Source: Pseudomonadota bacterium (GTDB lineage Bacteria; Pseudomonadota; Gammaproteobacteria; Burkholderiales; Sulfuriferulaceae). Taken from it: a stretch of DNA of 49,126 nucleotides. This document shows, one piece after another, positions 18,720-27,936 of the stretch. Position 1 is the stretch's first letter, and the number at the start of each line of letters is the position of its first letter. Location: assembly GCA_021786845.1 (NCBI GenBank), contig JAJYMO010000065.1:1-49126 (forward strand). Direction: 5' to 3'. Under the pieces are notes generated by a model. It did no database searches. It saw nothing but the letters and a program-made list of their open reading frames with translations, and had not been told where the DNA came from. The translations under genes and the position numbers were made by a program.

Positions 18720-21146
18720 ATGCCCATGACTACCTCGTCAACCAACGCTGAGATTATGACCCTTCCCCTTTTGCCTCTGCGGGATGTGGTTGTATTCCCC
18801 CATATGGTGATTCCCTTGTTTGTTGGGCGTGCGAAATCCATACACGCTTTGGAAATCGCTATGGAATCAGGCAAAAATATTCTTTTGGCCGCACAAAAAT
18901 CTGCGTCTGAGGACGACCCTTCCCCTGAAGATTTGTACCGTATCGGTAGCGTGGCGACGGTGTTGCAAATGCTTAAACTGCCGGATGGTACAGTCAAGGT
19001 GCTGGTAGAGGGCGTGCAACGTGCAGCAGTGATTGAGTATGCCGATGCCGACACCCACTTTGTAGGTACCGTTGAGTTGATCCCTCCCGAGACGGGGGCA
19101 CCGGACAAAGATGCCGAGGCGGGGCGACGCGCATTGGTGGCTCAATTTGATCAGTACATCAAATTAAATAAAAAGATTCCGCCAGAATTGCTTACCTCAC
19201 TGATTAGTATCGAGGACATTGGGCGTTTGGCGGATACTGTTGCAGCACACCTGCCTCTTAAACTGGAGCAAAAACAGCAAATTCTGGAGATGAATAATGT
19301 TCAGGAGCGCCTGGAACATTTGATGGGCTTGCTGGAGGGGGAAATCGATATCCTGCAAGTCGAGAAGCGTATTCGTGGACGTGTGAAGCGTCAGATGGAA
19401 AAGAGTCAGCGTGATTATTATTTGAATGAACAGGTAAAAGCTATCCAGAAAGAGTTGGGAGATGGCGAGGAAGGCGTTGAGATTGAGGATTTGGAACGCC
19501 GTATTAAAGAAGCGAAGATGAGTAAGGATGCGGAAACCAAGGCGGAAGCCGAGTTAAAAAAACTTAAAATGATGTCGCCCATGTCCGCTGAGGCGACTGT
19601 GGTGCGCAGTTATATTGAGGCTTTGCTGGCTTTGCCCTGGCGCAAACGCACGCGCATTAGTCGAGACCTCAAAAAAGCACAAACCATTCTGGATCAAGAT
19701 CATTATGCGCTGGACAAAGTCAAGGAGCGTATTGTTGAATACCTGGCGGTACAACAACGGGTAGAAAAGCTCAAAGGACCGATTCTGTGTTTGGTGGGGC
19801 CTCCTGGCGTAGGGAAAACATCTTTGGGGCAGTCGATCGCGAAAGCCACCAATCGAAAATTTGTTCGCATGGCTTTGGGTGGCGTGCGCGATGAGTCTGA
19901 AATTCGCGGTCATCGGCGTACCTATATTGGTTCGATGCCCGGAAAAATTTTACAAAGCATGAGCAAAGTGGCTGTGCGTAATCCTTTGTTTTTGCTTGAT
20001 GAAGTGGACAAGATGGGGCAGGATTACCGGGGTGACCCAGCTTCTGCTTTGCTGGAAGTGCTGGATCCAGAACAAAACCATACTTTTTCTGATCACTACA
20101 TTGAGGTGGATTTCGATTTGTCCGACGTCATGTTTGTGGCCACGGCTAATTCCATGAATATTCCTGCGCCGTTGATGGACAGGATGGAAGTGATTCGCCT
20201 GTCCGGTTATACGGAAGATGAGAAAGTGAGTATTGCTGAGCGGTATTTAGTGCCTAAACAGATGGAAGCGAATGGCTTGAAAGCGGATGAATGCGCCATC
20301 ACTGAAAGTGCTCTGAGGGATATCGTCCGTTATTACACGCGTGAAGCCGGTGTACGTAATTTAGAGCGTGATGTGGCCAAAATCTGCCGAAAAGCAGTGA
20401 CTGCGTTGTTAATGCACACCACAAAATCAAAGAAAATTACCGTTAATGCGCGCAATTTGGATAAATACCTTGGCGTTCGGCGTTTTAGTTTTGGTGTGGC
20501 GGAGAAATTTAATCAGGTGGGTCAAGTGACCGGTTTGGCCTGGACTGAAGTGGGTGGCGAACTGCTCACCATAGAAAGCGTACTGATGCCGGGTAAGGGT
20601 AATATGATTACCACAGGACAATTAGGCGATGTGATGCAAGAATCGATTAAAGCGGCGATGTCGGTAGTGCGTAGCCGCTCTCAGGCTTTGGGTATTCCGC
20701 AAGACTTTTTTCAGAAGTACGATGTGCATATTCATTTGCCCGAAGGTGCAACGCCCAAAGACGGGCCCAGTGCAGGGATAGGCCTTTGTACCGCCTTGGT
20801 GTCGGTGTTGACCAACATCCCGGTGCGTAGCGATGTTGCGATGACGGGTGAGATCACCTTGCGCGGAGAAGTGTTGCCAATTGGTGGCTTGAAAGAAAAG
20901 TTGCTCGCGGCACATCGGGGCGGAATTAAAACTGTTTTAATCCCCGAAGAAAATGTACGCGATTTGGTAGAAATTCCAGACAATATCAAAAATCGTTTGG
21001 ACATTCAGCCCGTGAGATGGATAGATCAAGTGTTGAAACTGGTGCTGGAGCGACAACCTGAACCGTTGCCGGATGCGGCAGCTGTTTCGCCGGAAGTCGT
21101 TATTGCTGCAGCCCCAGCGGTAGAGTCGGCACCTACAAAACACTAG
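18720..21146 (+). CDS. lon: ATP-dependent protease La (Lon)
   Basis: A cytosolic AAA+ serine protease degrading damaged and regulatory proteins. The 808 aa have the N-terminal LON substrate-binding domain (LPLRDVVVFPHMVIPLFVGR), Walker A GPPGVGKTS at about residue 360, Walker B FLLDEVDKM, and the Ser-Lys dyad Ser684 (PKDGPSAGIG) and Lys725 (IGGLKEKLLA). A GAGAAAG at 18712-18718 fits ATG 18726 slightly better than ATG 18720; the two differ by two codons. The C-terminal tail is Ala/Pro/Val-rich. It lies between clpX and hupB, the conserved order. Confidence 0.97.
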   Translation: MPMTTSSTNAEIMTLPLLPLRDVVVFPHMVIPLFVGRAKSIHALEIAMESGKNILLAAQKSASEDDPSPEDLYRIGSVATVLQMLKLPDGTVKVLVEGVQRAAVIEYADADTHFVGTVELIPPETGAPDKDAEAGRRALVAQFDQYIKLNKKIPPELLTSLISIEDIGRLADTVAAHLPLKLEQKQQILEMNNVQERLEHLMGLLEGEIDILQVEKRIRGRVKRQMEKSQRDYYLNEQVKAIQKELGDGEEGVEIEDLERRIKEAKMSKDAETKAEAELKKLKMMSPMSAEATVVRSYIEALLALPWRKRTRISRDLKKAQTILDQDHYALDKVKERIVEYLAVQQRVEKLKGPILCLVGPPGVGKTSLGQSIAKATNRKFVRMALGGVRDESEIRGHRRTYIGSMPGKILQSMSKVAVRNPLFLLDEVDKMGQDYRGDPASALLEVLDPEQNHTFSDHYIEVDFDLSDVMFVATANSMNIPAPLMDRMEVIRLSGYTEDEKVSIAERYLVPKQMEANGLKADECAITESALRDIVRYYTREAGVRNLERDVAKICRKAVTALLMHTTKSKKITVNARNLDKYLGVRRFSFGVAEKFNQVGQVTGLAWTEVGGELLTIESVLMPGKGNMITTGQLGDVMQESIKAAMSVVRSRSQALGIPQDFFQKYDVHIHLPEGATPKDGPSAGIGLCTALVSVLTNIPVRSDVAMTGEITLRGEVLPIGGLKEKLLAAHRGGIKTVLIPEENVRDLVEIPDNIKNRLDIQPVRWIDQVLKLVLERQPEPLPDAAAVSPEVVIAAAPAVESAPTKH

Positions 21147-21192
21147 GTTTGTGCTTTTTCGCGTCATTTGGTGGGTTGGATAAGGGTTTTGC

Positions 21193-21222
21193 TTGACAGG
21201 TTAATTTGAGGCTTGTTATAAA
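21193..21222 (+). promoter_or_regulatory. Sigma-70 promoter of hupB
   Basis: A consensus TTGACA (21193-21198) and TATAAA (21217-21222), 18-nt spacer (or TTATAA with 17), about 60 nt before the HU start. Likely drives HU and the two downstream tRNAs. Confidence 0.75.
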
Positions 21223-21281
21223 GCTAATTGCAGTAAGACTTGCTGCAGTAAAACTTGAAAACTTAACCCGAGGAGAATGGT

Positions 21282-21554
21282 GTGAATAAATCAGAACTGG
21301 TGGATGCGGTTGCGACGACGGCTGATGTAACCAAAGCTGCAGCGAGCCGCATGGTGGATGCGACGCTGCACGCCATCGTGGCAACCTTGAAAAAAGGGGA
21401 AGAAGTGACACTGGTTGGATTTGGTTCGTTTTATGTGGGTGATCGTGCTGAGCGCGATGGGCGTAATCCGTTGACAGGTGCAGCACTCAAAATTAAAGCG
21501 GCGAAAGTACCTAAATTCCGTGCTGGTAAAAGCCTGAAAGATGCGGTAAACTAG
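21282..21554 (+). CDS. hupB: DNA-binding protein HU (beta type)
   Basis: A 90-aa histone-like nucleoid protein. VGFGSFYVGDRAERDGRNP holds the DNA-binding arm, followed by VPKFRAGKSLKDAV. The start is GTG 21282 with AGGAG at 21271-21275, 6-nt spacing. The lon-hupB-ppiD order is conserved in gammaproteobacteria. No terminator separates it from tRNA-Val 20 nt downstream, so the RNA is probably processed. Confidence 0.96.
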   Translation: MNKSELVDAVATTADVTKAAASRMVDATLHAIVATLKKGEEVTLVGFGSFYVGDRAERDGRNPLTGAALKIKAAKVPKFRAGKSLKDAVN

Positions 21555-21574
21555 GAGGCTGTGGTTGCGTTATT

Positions 21575-21650
21575 GGGTGCTTAGCTCAGTTGGTAGAGCG
21601 TCGCCCTTACAAGGCGAATGTCGGGGGTTCGAACCCCTCAGCACCCACCA
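21575..21650 (+). tRNA. tRNA-Val (anticodon UAC)
   Basis: A 76-nt tRNA with encoded CCA. Acceptor GGGTGCT/AGCACCC, anticodon stem TCGCC/GGCGA with loop CTTACAA and anticodon TAC at 21608-21610, T loop TTCGAAC. Probably cotranscribed with hupB. Confidence 0.96.
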
Positions 21651-21672
21651 TGTGACCACAAATCAGTGAGGA

Positions 21673-21749
21673 GGAGTGGTAGTTCAGTTGGTTAGAATAC
21701 CGGCCTGTCACGCCGGGGGTCGCGGGTTCGAGTCCCGTCCACTCCGCCA
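21673..21749 (+). tRNA. tRNA-Asp (anticodon GUC)
   Basis: A 77-nt tRNA with encoded CCA: acceptor GGAGTGG/CCACTCC, anticodon stem CCGGC/GCCGG, loop CTGTCAC, anticodon GTC at 21707-21709. Identical, base for base, to the minus-strand tRNA at 34996-35072. Confidence 0.96.
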
Positions 21750-21807
21750 ACCGAAACCATTTCGGTGCTGAAGGTGATAGAACACCAATATGTATTTCCC
21801 ATTTTCT

Positions 21808-21832
21808 GGCGGGCTGTGGCTCGCCTTTTCTT
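21808..21832 (+). terminator. Terminator after the hupB-tRNA transcript
   Basis: GGCGGGC pairs with GCTCGCC (one G-T pair) over loop TGTG, followed by TTTTCTT. A second hairpin lies just upstream at 21750-21766 (ACCGAAA/TTTCGGT) and may help tRNA 3' processing or stop transcription. Confidence 0.62.
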
Positions 21833-21848
21833 CGTATAGCGAGAACCC

Positions 21849-23723
21849 ATGCCTGACTGGATACGCGCGCATAGTCAAGATCTAATCGTTAAATTGCTGT
21901 TGGCGATGATCGTTGTGCCATTTGCTTTGTTTGGAATCAGTTCTTATTTTGAGCATCGAAGTGATCATGGCGTGGCGTCTGTCGATGGTGAAGTGATTAC
22001 CACAACTGAGTTTCAGCATGCTTTGAAACAACAGCATATGACACAAGGGGTTGATAACGACCAGTTGCAGCGTGCTGTGCTGGATGCCTTGATCCGTCAA
22101 CATGCGATGTTGGCCGAGGCAAAACGTGTGGGCATGGTGGTGAGCGATCGTCAATTAGCAGATTTTATTGCAATGATTCCAGCCTTTCAGGACAAAGGGA
22201 AATTCAATTTGCAACATTATCAGGAAATATTGCGTCGGCAGGATTTGACCGTACCAAAGTTTGAAAAAATGGCGCGTCAAGAACTGCTGATTCAGGATTT
22301 GCGTGCGCCCTTTGAAGACGCGCATCCCTATTCGCAAACCTCACTCCAGTTGTTTGAACAGGCCTATGGGCAACAACGGGAAGTCAGTGCGGTAACTTTT
22401 CCTGTGTCTGGTGTTGCCACATCTGTCGTCATTACTCCCGCGCAAGTCAACGCTTATTATCATCAACATGCGGCGGATTTTGCTTTACCCCCTCGCGCAC
22501 AGTTTCAGTACGTTGTGTTATCGCTTGATGCTTTTGCACGTAATTTACCCGTTGATTCTGCGGCCATTCAGCAGTATTACACTCAAAATAAAGCGCAGTA
22601 TCTTCAACCGGAACAGCGTCAGGCCAGTCATATTCTCATTGCTGTCACCCCTGCGGATAATGCACAAAAACATGCGCAGGCGAAAGCCTTGGCTGATAAA
22701 TTGTACCAACAGGTGACTCAGCACCCAGATCGTTTTGCCGCATTGGCCAAACAATATTCCAGTGATACGGGGTCTGCAGCGCAGGGCGGTGATTTGGGCT
22801 GGTTTGGACGTGAGGCCATGGTTAAATCTTTTTCTGATGCTGCGTTTTCACTCAAGCCAGGACAGATTTCCCCGCCCATACTCACAAATTATGGTTATCA
22901 CATTATTCAGTTGAAAGGGATACGTCCAGCAAAAGAACGCAGTTTGGCTGAGGTAAGCCCGGAAATTACACTGTTATTACAAAAACAGCAGGCAAGCAGT
23001 CGTTTTGCCGATGCGGTGGATCGCTTTACTAACCAGGTGTTTGAACAGCCCAATAACCTCAGTGCCATTGCGCAGCGTTTAAATCTGCCCCTGCAAACTT
23101 CCGCATGGATGACGCATGCCGGTGGCGATACGGCGGTATTGAACTCACCCAAGCTGTTGCAGGATTTATTTTCTGATGATGTTCTGAAGAACCATCATAA
23201 TACTGAAGTGGTTGAAGTGTCACCGAATACTATGGTTGCTGCCCGATTGTTATCTTATCAGCCCGCTTCGCAGCAAAGCTTGTCTGCTGTAAGTGCGCAA
23301 ATCATTAGTCTGTTGCGAACGCAGCAAGCACGTTTGCAGGTGGCGCAGCACGGTGAGGCGATGTTGACACAATTGCGGGCAGGCAAGGAACCGGCTGGTT
23401 TGCGCTGGGGTAATTTTACCTGGATTTCGCGCACCAACCCTGGCGTAATCACCTCAACTCATTTGCTTACGAAAGTGTTCTCAGTGGATGATCATGCTTT
23501 GCCCGCTTATGTGGGCGGGCAGGATTCTCAAGGTAATTTTCAGTTGGTGCGTGTCACACGTGTGGTGCCAGTGGCTGCCGCAGATGCGGCCAAATTCCAG
23601 GCGTTGGGTGGACAGGTGGCGCGTATGCAGGCTGATCAGGCATTCAAGGACTATATTAATATGCTGGTCGCAAAAGCTAAAATTCAGGTGAATCAGTCGG
23701 CGCTATCGAAAGCCGTGCAGTAA
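21849..23723 (+). CDS. ppiD: Periplasmic folding chaperone PpiD
   Basis: An inner-membrane-anchored SurA/PpiD-type chaperone that helps outer-membrane and secreted proteins fold. The 624 aa start with one membrane segment (about residues 12-31), then SurA-like N-domain helices, a parvulin domain around 258-360 (RQASHILIAV... GGDLGWFGREAMVKSFSDAAF... NYGYHIIQL) and a C-terminal helical part. Length matches E. coli PpiD (623 aa). A short GAG precedes ATG 21849. It sits in the conserved lon-hupB-ppiD order. Confidence 0.94.
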   Translation: MPDWIRAHSQDLIVKLLLAMIVVPFALFGISSYFEHRSDHGVASVDGEVITTTEFQHALKQQHMTQGVDNDQLQRAVLDALIRQHAMLAEAKRVGMVVSDRQLADFIAMIPAFQDKGKFNLQHYQEILRRQDLTVPKFEKMARQELLIQDLRAPFEDAHPYSQTSLQLFEQAYGQQREVSAVTFPVSGVATSVVITPAQVNAYYHQHAADFALPPRAQFQYVVLSLDAFARNLPVDSAAIQQYYTQNKAQYLQPEQRQASHILIAVTPADNAQKHAQAKALADKLYQQVTQHPDRFAALAKQYSSDTGSAAQGGDLGWFGREAMVKSFSDAAFSLKPGQISPPILTNYGYHIIQLKGIRPAKERSLAEVSPEITLLLQKQQASSRFADAVDRFTNQVFEQPNNLSAIAQRLNLPLQTSAWMTHAGGDTAVLNSPKLLQDLFSDDVLKNHHNTEVVEVSPNTMVAARLLSYQPASQQSLSAVSAQIISLLRTQQARLQVAQHGEAMLTQLRAGKEPAGLRWGNFTWISRTNPGVITSTHLLTKVFSVDDHALPAYVGGQDSQGNFQLVRVTRVVPVAAADAAKFQALGGQVARMQADQAFKDYINMLVAKAKIQVNQSALSKAVQ

Positions 23724-23912
23724 GGCACCGCAGTCTGGATGAGACTGAAAACGGATGTTAGTGGTTTCGCAGGTCTGCGCTCCGGATACTAACCTGTGAT
23801 CGATAAACAGAAATTTTGCTGGGCTGTGTAAGACAGGCAAGGTAACCGGGCATCTAATTGTGTTGTGGACACAATCACCGAATCGCACCGAATCGATAAA
23901 CGGGATTCACCC

Positions 23913-23954
23913 AAATCACCCATCAGGCGAAAAAACCGTCTGATGGGTGATTTT
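23913..23954. terminator. Bidirectional terminator between ppiD and fabI
   Basis: A perfect 14-bp stem, AAATCACCCATCAG / CTGATGGGTGATTT, around a 13-nt loop. A/T runs on both sides give a U tract in either direction, fitting the convergent genes. The remaining gap (23724-23912) shows only short repeats such as GAATCG and no gene. Confidence 0.75.
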
Positions 23955-23957
23955 GAT

Positions 23958-24743
23958 TTAACCAATGTCCACGCCCATGGTCGTGCTGAATCCTGCGTCA
24001 ACATAAGTGATTTCACTTGTAATGCCGCTGGATAAATCAGAAAGCAGGAATGCGGCGACATTCCCCACTTCCTCTATGGTCACATTGCGCCTCAGGGGAG
24101 AGTTTTTTTCCACATGGCTTAATATTCTGTGAATCCCGCCGATGCCGCTGGCAGCCAGGGTTCGTATCGGGCCTGCAGAAATGGCGTTTACCCTGATGCC
24201 CTTGGGCCCCAGGCTCTGAGCCATGTAATTCACATTCGCCTCCAAACTGGCTTTAGCCAGACCCATGACATTGTAGTTGGGTACGGAACGCACAGCGCCA
24301 AGGTAAGACAGGGTAAGTAATGCGCCACGGCTGTCTTGCATCAGAGGCAGAGCGGCTTTAGCCATGGCGGCGAAGCTGTATGAGCTGATGTCATGCGCGA
24401 TCCTGAAATTTTCACGGTTAACCAATTCCAGATAGTCGCCTGCAAGCGCGGTTTTTGGTACGAAGGCAATCGCATGAACCAAGCCATCCAAACTGTCCCA
24501 TTCTTTTCCCAAAGACACGAACAGTTGTTCAATTTCTTCATCGCTGCCCACATCGCAGGGTAACACGATGCTGCTGTTGAATTCAGCAGCCATGGCTTTC
24601 ACGCGTTCAGCGATTTTTTCGCCTTGGTAAGTAAAAGCCAGTGTGGCGCCTTCCCGGTGGCACGCAAGCGCGATGCCATAAGCAATTGAGCGGTCACTGA
24701 TCATGCCGGTAATGAGGATGCGTTTGTCGCGTAGAAAGCCCAT
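23958..24743 (-). CDS. fabI: Enoyl-[acyl-carrier-protein] reductase FabI
   Basis: The NADH-dependent last step of the fatty acid elongation cycle. The 261 aa are close to E. coli FabI (262): the [15 protein letters not shown] cofactor region, [13 protein letters not shown], and the active-site Tyr157 and Lys164 in [12 protein letters not shown], with Tyr147 before it. The C-terminus [13 protein letters not shown] is typical. Divergent from the peptide transporter operon with a strong -10 upstream. Confidence 0.96.
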   Translation of the reverse strand: MGFLRDKRILITGMISDRSIAYGIALACHREGATLAFTYQGEKIAERVKAMAAEFNSSIVLPCDVGSDEEIEQLFVSLGKEWDSLDGLVHAIAFVPKTALAGDYLELVNRENFRIAHDISSYSFAAMAKAALPLMQDSRGALLTLSYLGAVRSVPNYNVMGLAKASLEANVNYMAQSLGPKGIRVNAISAGPIRTLAASGIGGIHRILSHVEKNSPLRRNVTIEEVGNVAAFLLSDLSSGITSEITYVDAGFSTTMGVDIG

Positions 24744-24775
24744 TTGATTGTCCTAAATGTGTCGATAGCCTGCGT

Positions 24776-24805
24776 ATTATACCGATTGTTAGCCAAGTGC
24801 GTTAA
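24776..24805 (-). promoter_or_regulatory. Candidate promoter of fabI
   Basis: On the minus strand, a consensus TATAAT (24776-24781) lies 18 nt from TTAACG (24800-24805). It is about 33 nt upstream of the fabI start. Confidence 0.6.
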
Positions 24806-24814
24806 ACTTACACC

Positions 24815-26962
24815 ATGAAACTTTTTTTAATTGTCCTATTCATGATGTTGTTGGCAGGATGTACGCAACGAGTCTGGAATGATCCTTATCCGACCAGCGA
24901 GCGTGTGAGCAATATTTTGTACCTTTCTTTTTTGGAACGTCCAAAACACCTTGACCCTGCGCGAGCTTACAGTGCGGATGCCTACGCATTAACGGCCCAA
25001 ATTCTTCAGCCGCCCTTGCAATACCATTATCTTAAAAGACCATATACCCTCATCCCACAAACATTGACCGCAATGCCCACGCTGACTTATTTGGATGCGG
25101 CAGGCAAATCTTTGCCGGCAACGGCCAATCCTGATCAAGTTGTGGAAAGCGTGTATGAATTGCATATTCGGCCGGGCATTTATTATCAACCTCATCCCGC
25201 TTTTGCGCGCGATGCTGGCGGCCACCCCTATTATCTGCCATGGCGCGCAAAGGACCGTTCACAGATACATCAATGGCAAGATTTTAAACATTTCGGCACA
25301 CGCGAGTTGACTGCGGAAGATTATGTTTATGAAATCAAGCGGCTGGCTTCCCCGCAGGTGAACTCCCCCATTTTCGGATTGATGTCCGGTTATATTGTAG
25401 GACTTAAAGCTTATGGGTCAATGTTGGCTCATATGGCAAACAAAGCGGGCCCAAATGATTATCTGGACTTGAGGCGCTACGATTTGCCGGGCGCGCAAGT
25501 GCTGGACCGTTATACGTATCGCATTCGCTTGCACGGCAAATACCCGCAGTTTCTGTATTGGTTGGCGATGCCATTTTTCGCACCGGTGCCACCTGAGGTG
25601 GATGCCTTTTATCACCAGACAGGGATGGCGGAACGCAATTTTTCTCTCGATTGGCACCCTGTTGGCACGGGCCCTTATCAATTGACGCTCATGGATCCCA
25701 ATTGGCGTATGGTGCTGGAGCGCAATCCCAATTTTCATGGCGAGCGTTATCCTTCTGAGGGTGAGCCAGGTGATGCGGCGGCTGGATTATTGCGTGATGC
25801 AGGAAAACCTTTGCCTTTTGTGGACAAGGTGGTGTTCAGCCTGGAAAAAGAGGTGATCCCTAATTGGAATAAATTTTTACAGGGTTATTATGATTTTTCT
25901 GCGATCAGCTCGGACACTTTCGCGCAGGCAATTACGCCGGACGCTCAGGGCAAGCCGCACCCCAGCCCAGTACTGCAAGCCCATGGCATTACACTGGAAA
26001 CGCCGACCATGCCTGCTGTCGGTTATGTTGGGTTTAATATGCTGGACAGTGTGGTGGGTGGTTATTCCGAACGCGCCCGTGCTCTACGACAAGCGATTTC
26101 CATTGCGGTCAATTATGAAGAATTTATCTCAATTTTCATGAATGGTCGAGGTATTGCGGCGCAAGGACCGATACCCCCAGGTATCGAAGGTTATCAGGCC
26201 GGTGTGTCGGGTATGAATCCTGTGGTTTACCATCAAGTCAACGGCCATATTGAGCGCCGCTCGCTTGCCGATGCCCGGCACCTGATGGTTGAAGCGGGTT
26301 ATCCGGGTGGTCGGAGTGCCAGGACCGGCGCGCCCTTGGTGCTGTATTATGACAACACCTATACCGGGCCCGAAGCCAAAGCCTATGTGGACTGGATGGC
26401 CAAACAACTGGCAAAGTTGAATATACAAATGATTTCGCGCAGCAGCGACTTTAACCGTTTCCAGGACAAAATACGCCGCGGCAATACCCAGCTCTTTGTG
26501 GCGGGATGGGATGCGGATTACCCTGATCCGGAGAATTTCCTGTTTTTATTTTATGGCCCCAACAGCAAGGTCTCCAGCGGTGGTGAAAACGATGCCAATT
26601 ACCGCAATCCTCAATATGATGCACTGTTTAACCAGATGAAATATTTGGACAATGGGCCGGAACGAGAAAAATTGATCACTCAAATGCTGGCTATTTTACA
26701 ACAGGATGCGCCTTGGTTATTTGGTTATTTCCCGCGTCAGTACGTGCTGAGTCAGGCTTGGGTCAGCCCGTGGAAACCGAATATGATTGCTAACAACACC
26801 TTAAAATACGTTCAGATTGATCCGGGACTTCGCGCGCGCGACCGTGCCGCCTGGAACCGGCCAGTGTGGTGGCCTTTGGGCGTTTTGGGTGGAGTTGTTT
26901 TGGCCCTGGTGGCTTCGGTCAGTTTCACCCGGCGCAAGCGCGAACGGAGTCTTGCCAAATGA
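24815..26962 (+). CDS. Peptide ABC transporter substrate-binding lipoprotein
   Basis: A solute-binding protein family 5 (Dpp/Opp/Yej type) protein, 715 aa, longer than typical. The N-terminus is a lipoprotein signal with lipobox LAGC (residues 13-16). The body shows family motifs such as HLDPARAYSADAYALTAQIL and GTGPYQLTLMDPNWRMVLERN. The C-terminus has a hydrophobic stretch (about residues 687-704) and a basic tail (TRRKRERSLAK), suggesting a second membrane anchor. No clear Shine-Dalgarno precedes ATG 24815. It is the first of four overlapping genes; a related cluster follows fabI in Pseudomonas. Confidence 0.88.
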   Translation: MKLFLIVLFMMLLAGCTQRVWNDPYPTSERVSNILYLSFLERPKHLDPARAYSADAYALTAQILQPPLQYHYLKRPYTLIPQTLTAMPTLTYLDAAGKSLPATANPDQVVESVYELHIRPGIYYQPHPAFARDAGGHPYYLPWRAKDRSQIHQWQDFKHFGTRELTAEDYVYEIKRLASPQVNSPIFGLMSGYIVGLKAYGSMLAHMANKAGPNDYLDLRRYDLPGAQVLDRYTYRIRLHGKYPQFLYWLAMPFFAPVPPEVDAFYHQTGMAERNFSLDWHPVGTGPYQLTLMDPNWRMVLERNPNFHGERYPSEGEPGDAAAGLLRDAGKPLPFVDKVVFSLEKEVIPNWNKFLQGYYDFSAISSDTFAQAITPDAQGKPHPSPVLQAHGITLETPTMPAVGYVGFNMLDSVVGGYSERARALRQAISIAVNYEEFISIFMNGRGIAAQGPIPPGIEGYQAGVSGMNPVVYHQVNGHIERRSLADARHLMVEAGYPGGRSARTGAPLVLYYDNTYTGPEAKAYVDWMAKQLAKLNIQMISRSSDFNRFQDKIRRGNTQLFVAGWDADYPDPENFLFLFYGPNSKVSSGGENDANYRNPQYDALFNQMKYLDNGPEREKLITQMLAILQQDAPWLFGYFPRQYVLSQAWVSPWKPNMIANNTLKYVQIDPGLRARDRAAWNRPVWWPLGVLGGVVLALVASVSFTRRKRERSLAK

Positions 26963-27936
26963 TGACTTATCTGTTGCGCCGCTTGGCTTATGCTGTGCCG
27001 ATTTTACTGGGTGTGAACCTGTTGACCTTCAGTCTGTTTTTTATGGTCAATACCCCCGATGACATGGCGCGTATGCATTTGGGCGTCAAGCACGTCACCC
27101 AGCCGGCAATCGAGGCGTGGAAGGTGCAGCACGGTTATGCCCAACCCCTGTTCTACAATGCGCGTGAACCCGGTTGGCGCGCGTGGCGCGATACCCTGTT
27201 TTTTAACCAGTCTGTCCACATGTTTGCGCTGGATTTTGGTGAATCCGACGATGGCCGTAATATCGGCGAGGCTTTACGTGCTCGCGCCGGGCCCAGTTTG
27301 TCCATTGCTTTGCCCACCTTTGTGTTGGGGCTGTGGGTGAACATCGGATTGGCCTTGATGCTGGTGTGGGCGCGCGCCAGTTGGCTGGATCGGTTTGGGG
27401 TGACGGCGACGGTGGTGCTGATGTCGGTGTCCAGCCTGTTCTACATCATTGCGGGGCAATATTGGGTGGCGCATTTGTGGCGACTGGTGCCAATTTCCGG
27501 TTTTGTGCCGGGTGCAGACAGTTGGCATTTTGTGTTATTGCCCATCGTGGTGTCGGTGATGGCCGGCGTGGGCAATGGCACGCGCTGGTACCGCAGTATT
27601 TTTCTGGAAGAAATTGGCAAGGATTATGTGCGCACCGCGCGTGCCAAAGGCTTAAATGAATCGCACGTGCTGTTTCGCCATGTGTTACAAAATGGGCTGA
27701 TTCCCATTCTGACCGGTGCGGTGGCTGTATTGCCCTTGTTGTTCATGGGCAGCTTGCTGACGGAGTCTTTTTTTGGCATACCGGGCCTGGGTTCGTACGT
27801 GATTGACGCGATCCAGGCACAAGATTTTGCCGTGGTGCGTGCCATGGTGTTTATCGGTTCGGTGTTGTATTTAATCGGGCTGTGGTTGACAGACCTGGCT
27901 TACAGTTGGGCTGATCCGAGAGTGAGGTTTTCCTGA
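26959..27936 (+). CDS. Peptide ABC transporter permease (DppB/YejB type)
   Basis: An integral membrane permease, 325 aa from ATG 26959. That start overlaps the upstream stop as ATGA; the frame stays open to 26866, but the extension lies inside the upstream gene and is not family-like. An N-terminal membrane segment (about 8-28) is followed by a periplasmic stretch, then more segments. The EAA loop contacting the ATPase reads YVRTARAKGLNESHVLFRHV, followed by GSLLTESFFGIPGLGSY. Confidence 0.9.
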   Translation: MMTYLLRRLAYAVPILLGVNLLTFSLFFMVNTPDDMARMHLGVKHVTQPAIEAWKVQHGYAQPLFYNAREPGWRAWRDTLFFNQSVHMFALDFGESDDGRNIGEALRARAGPSLSIALPTFVLGLWVNIGLALMLVWARASWLDRFGVTATVVLMSVSSLFYIIAGQYWVAHLWRLVPISGFVPGADSWHFVLLPIVVSVMAGVGNGTRWYRSIFLEEIGKDYVRTARAKGLNESHVLFRHVLQNGLIPILTGAVAVLPLLFMGSLLTESFFGIPGLGSYVIDAIQAQDFAVVRAMVFIGSVLYLIGLWLTDLAYSWADPRVRFS

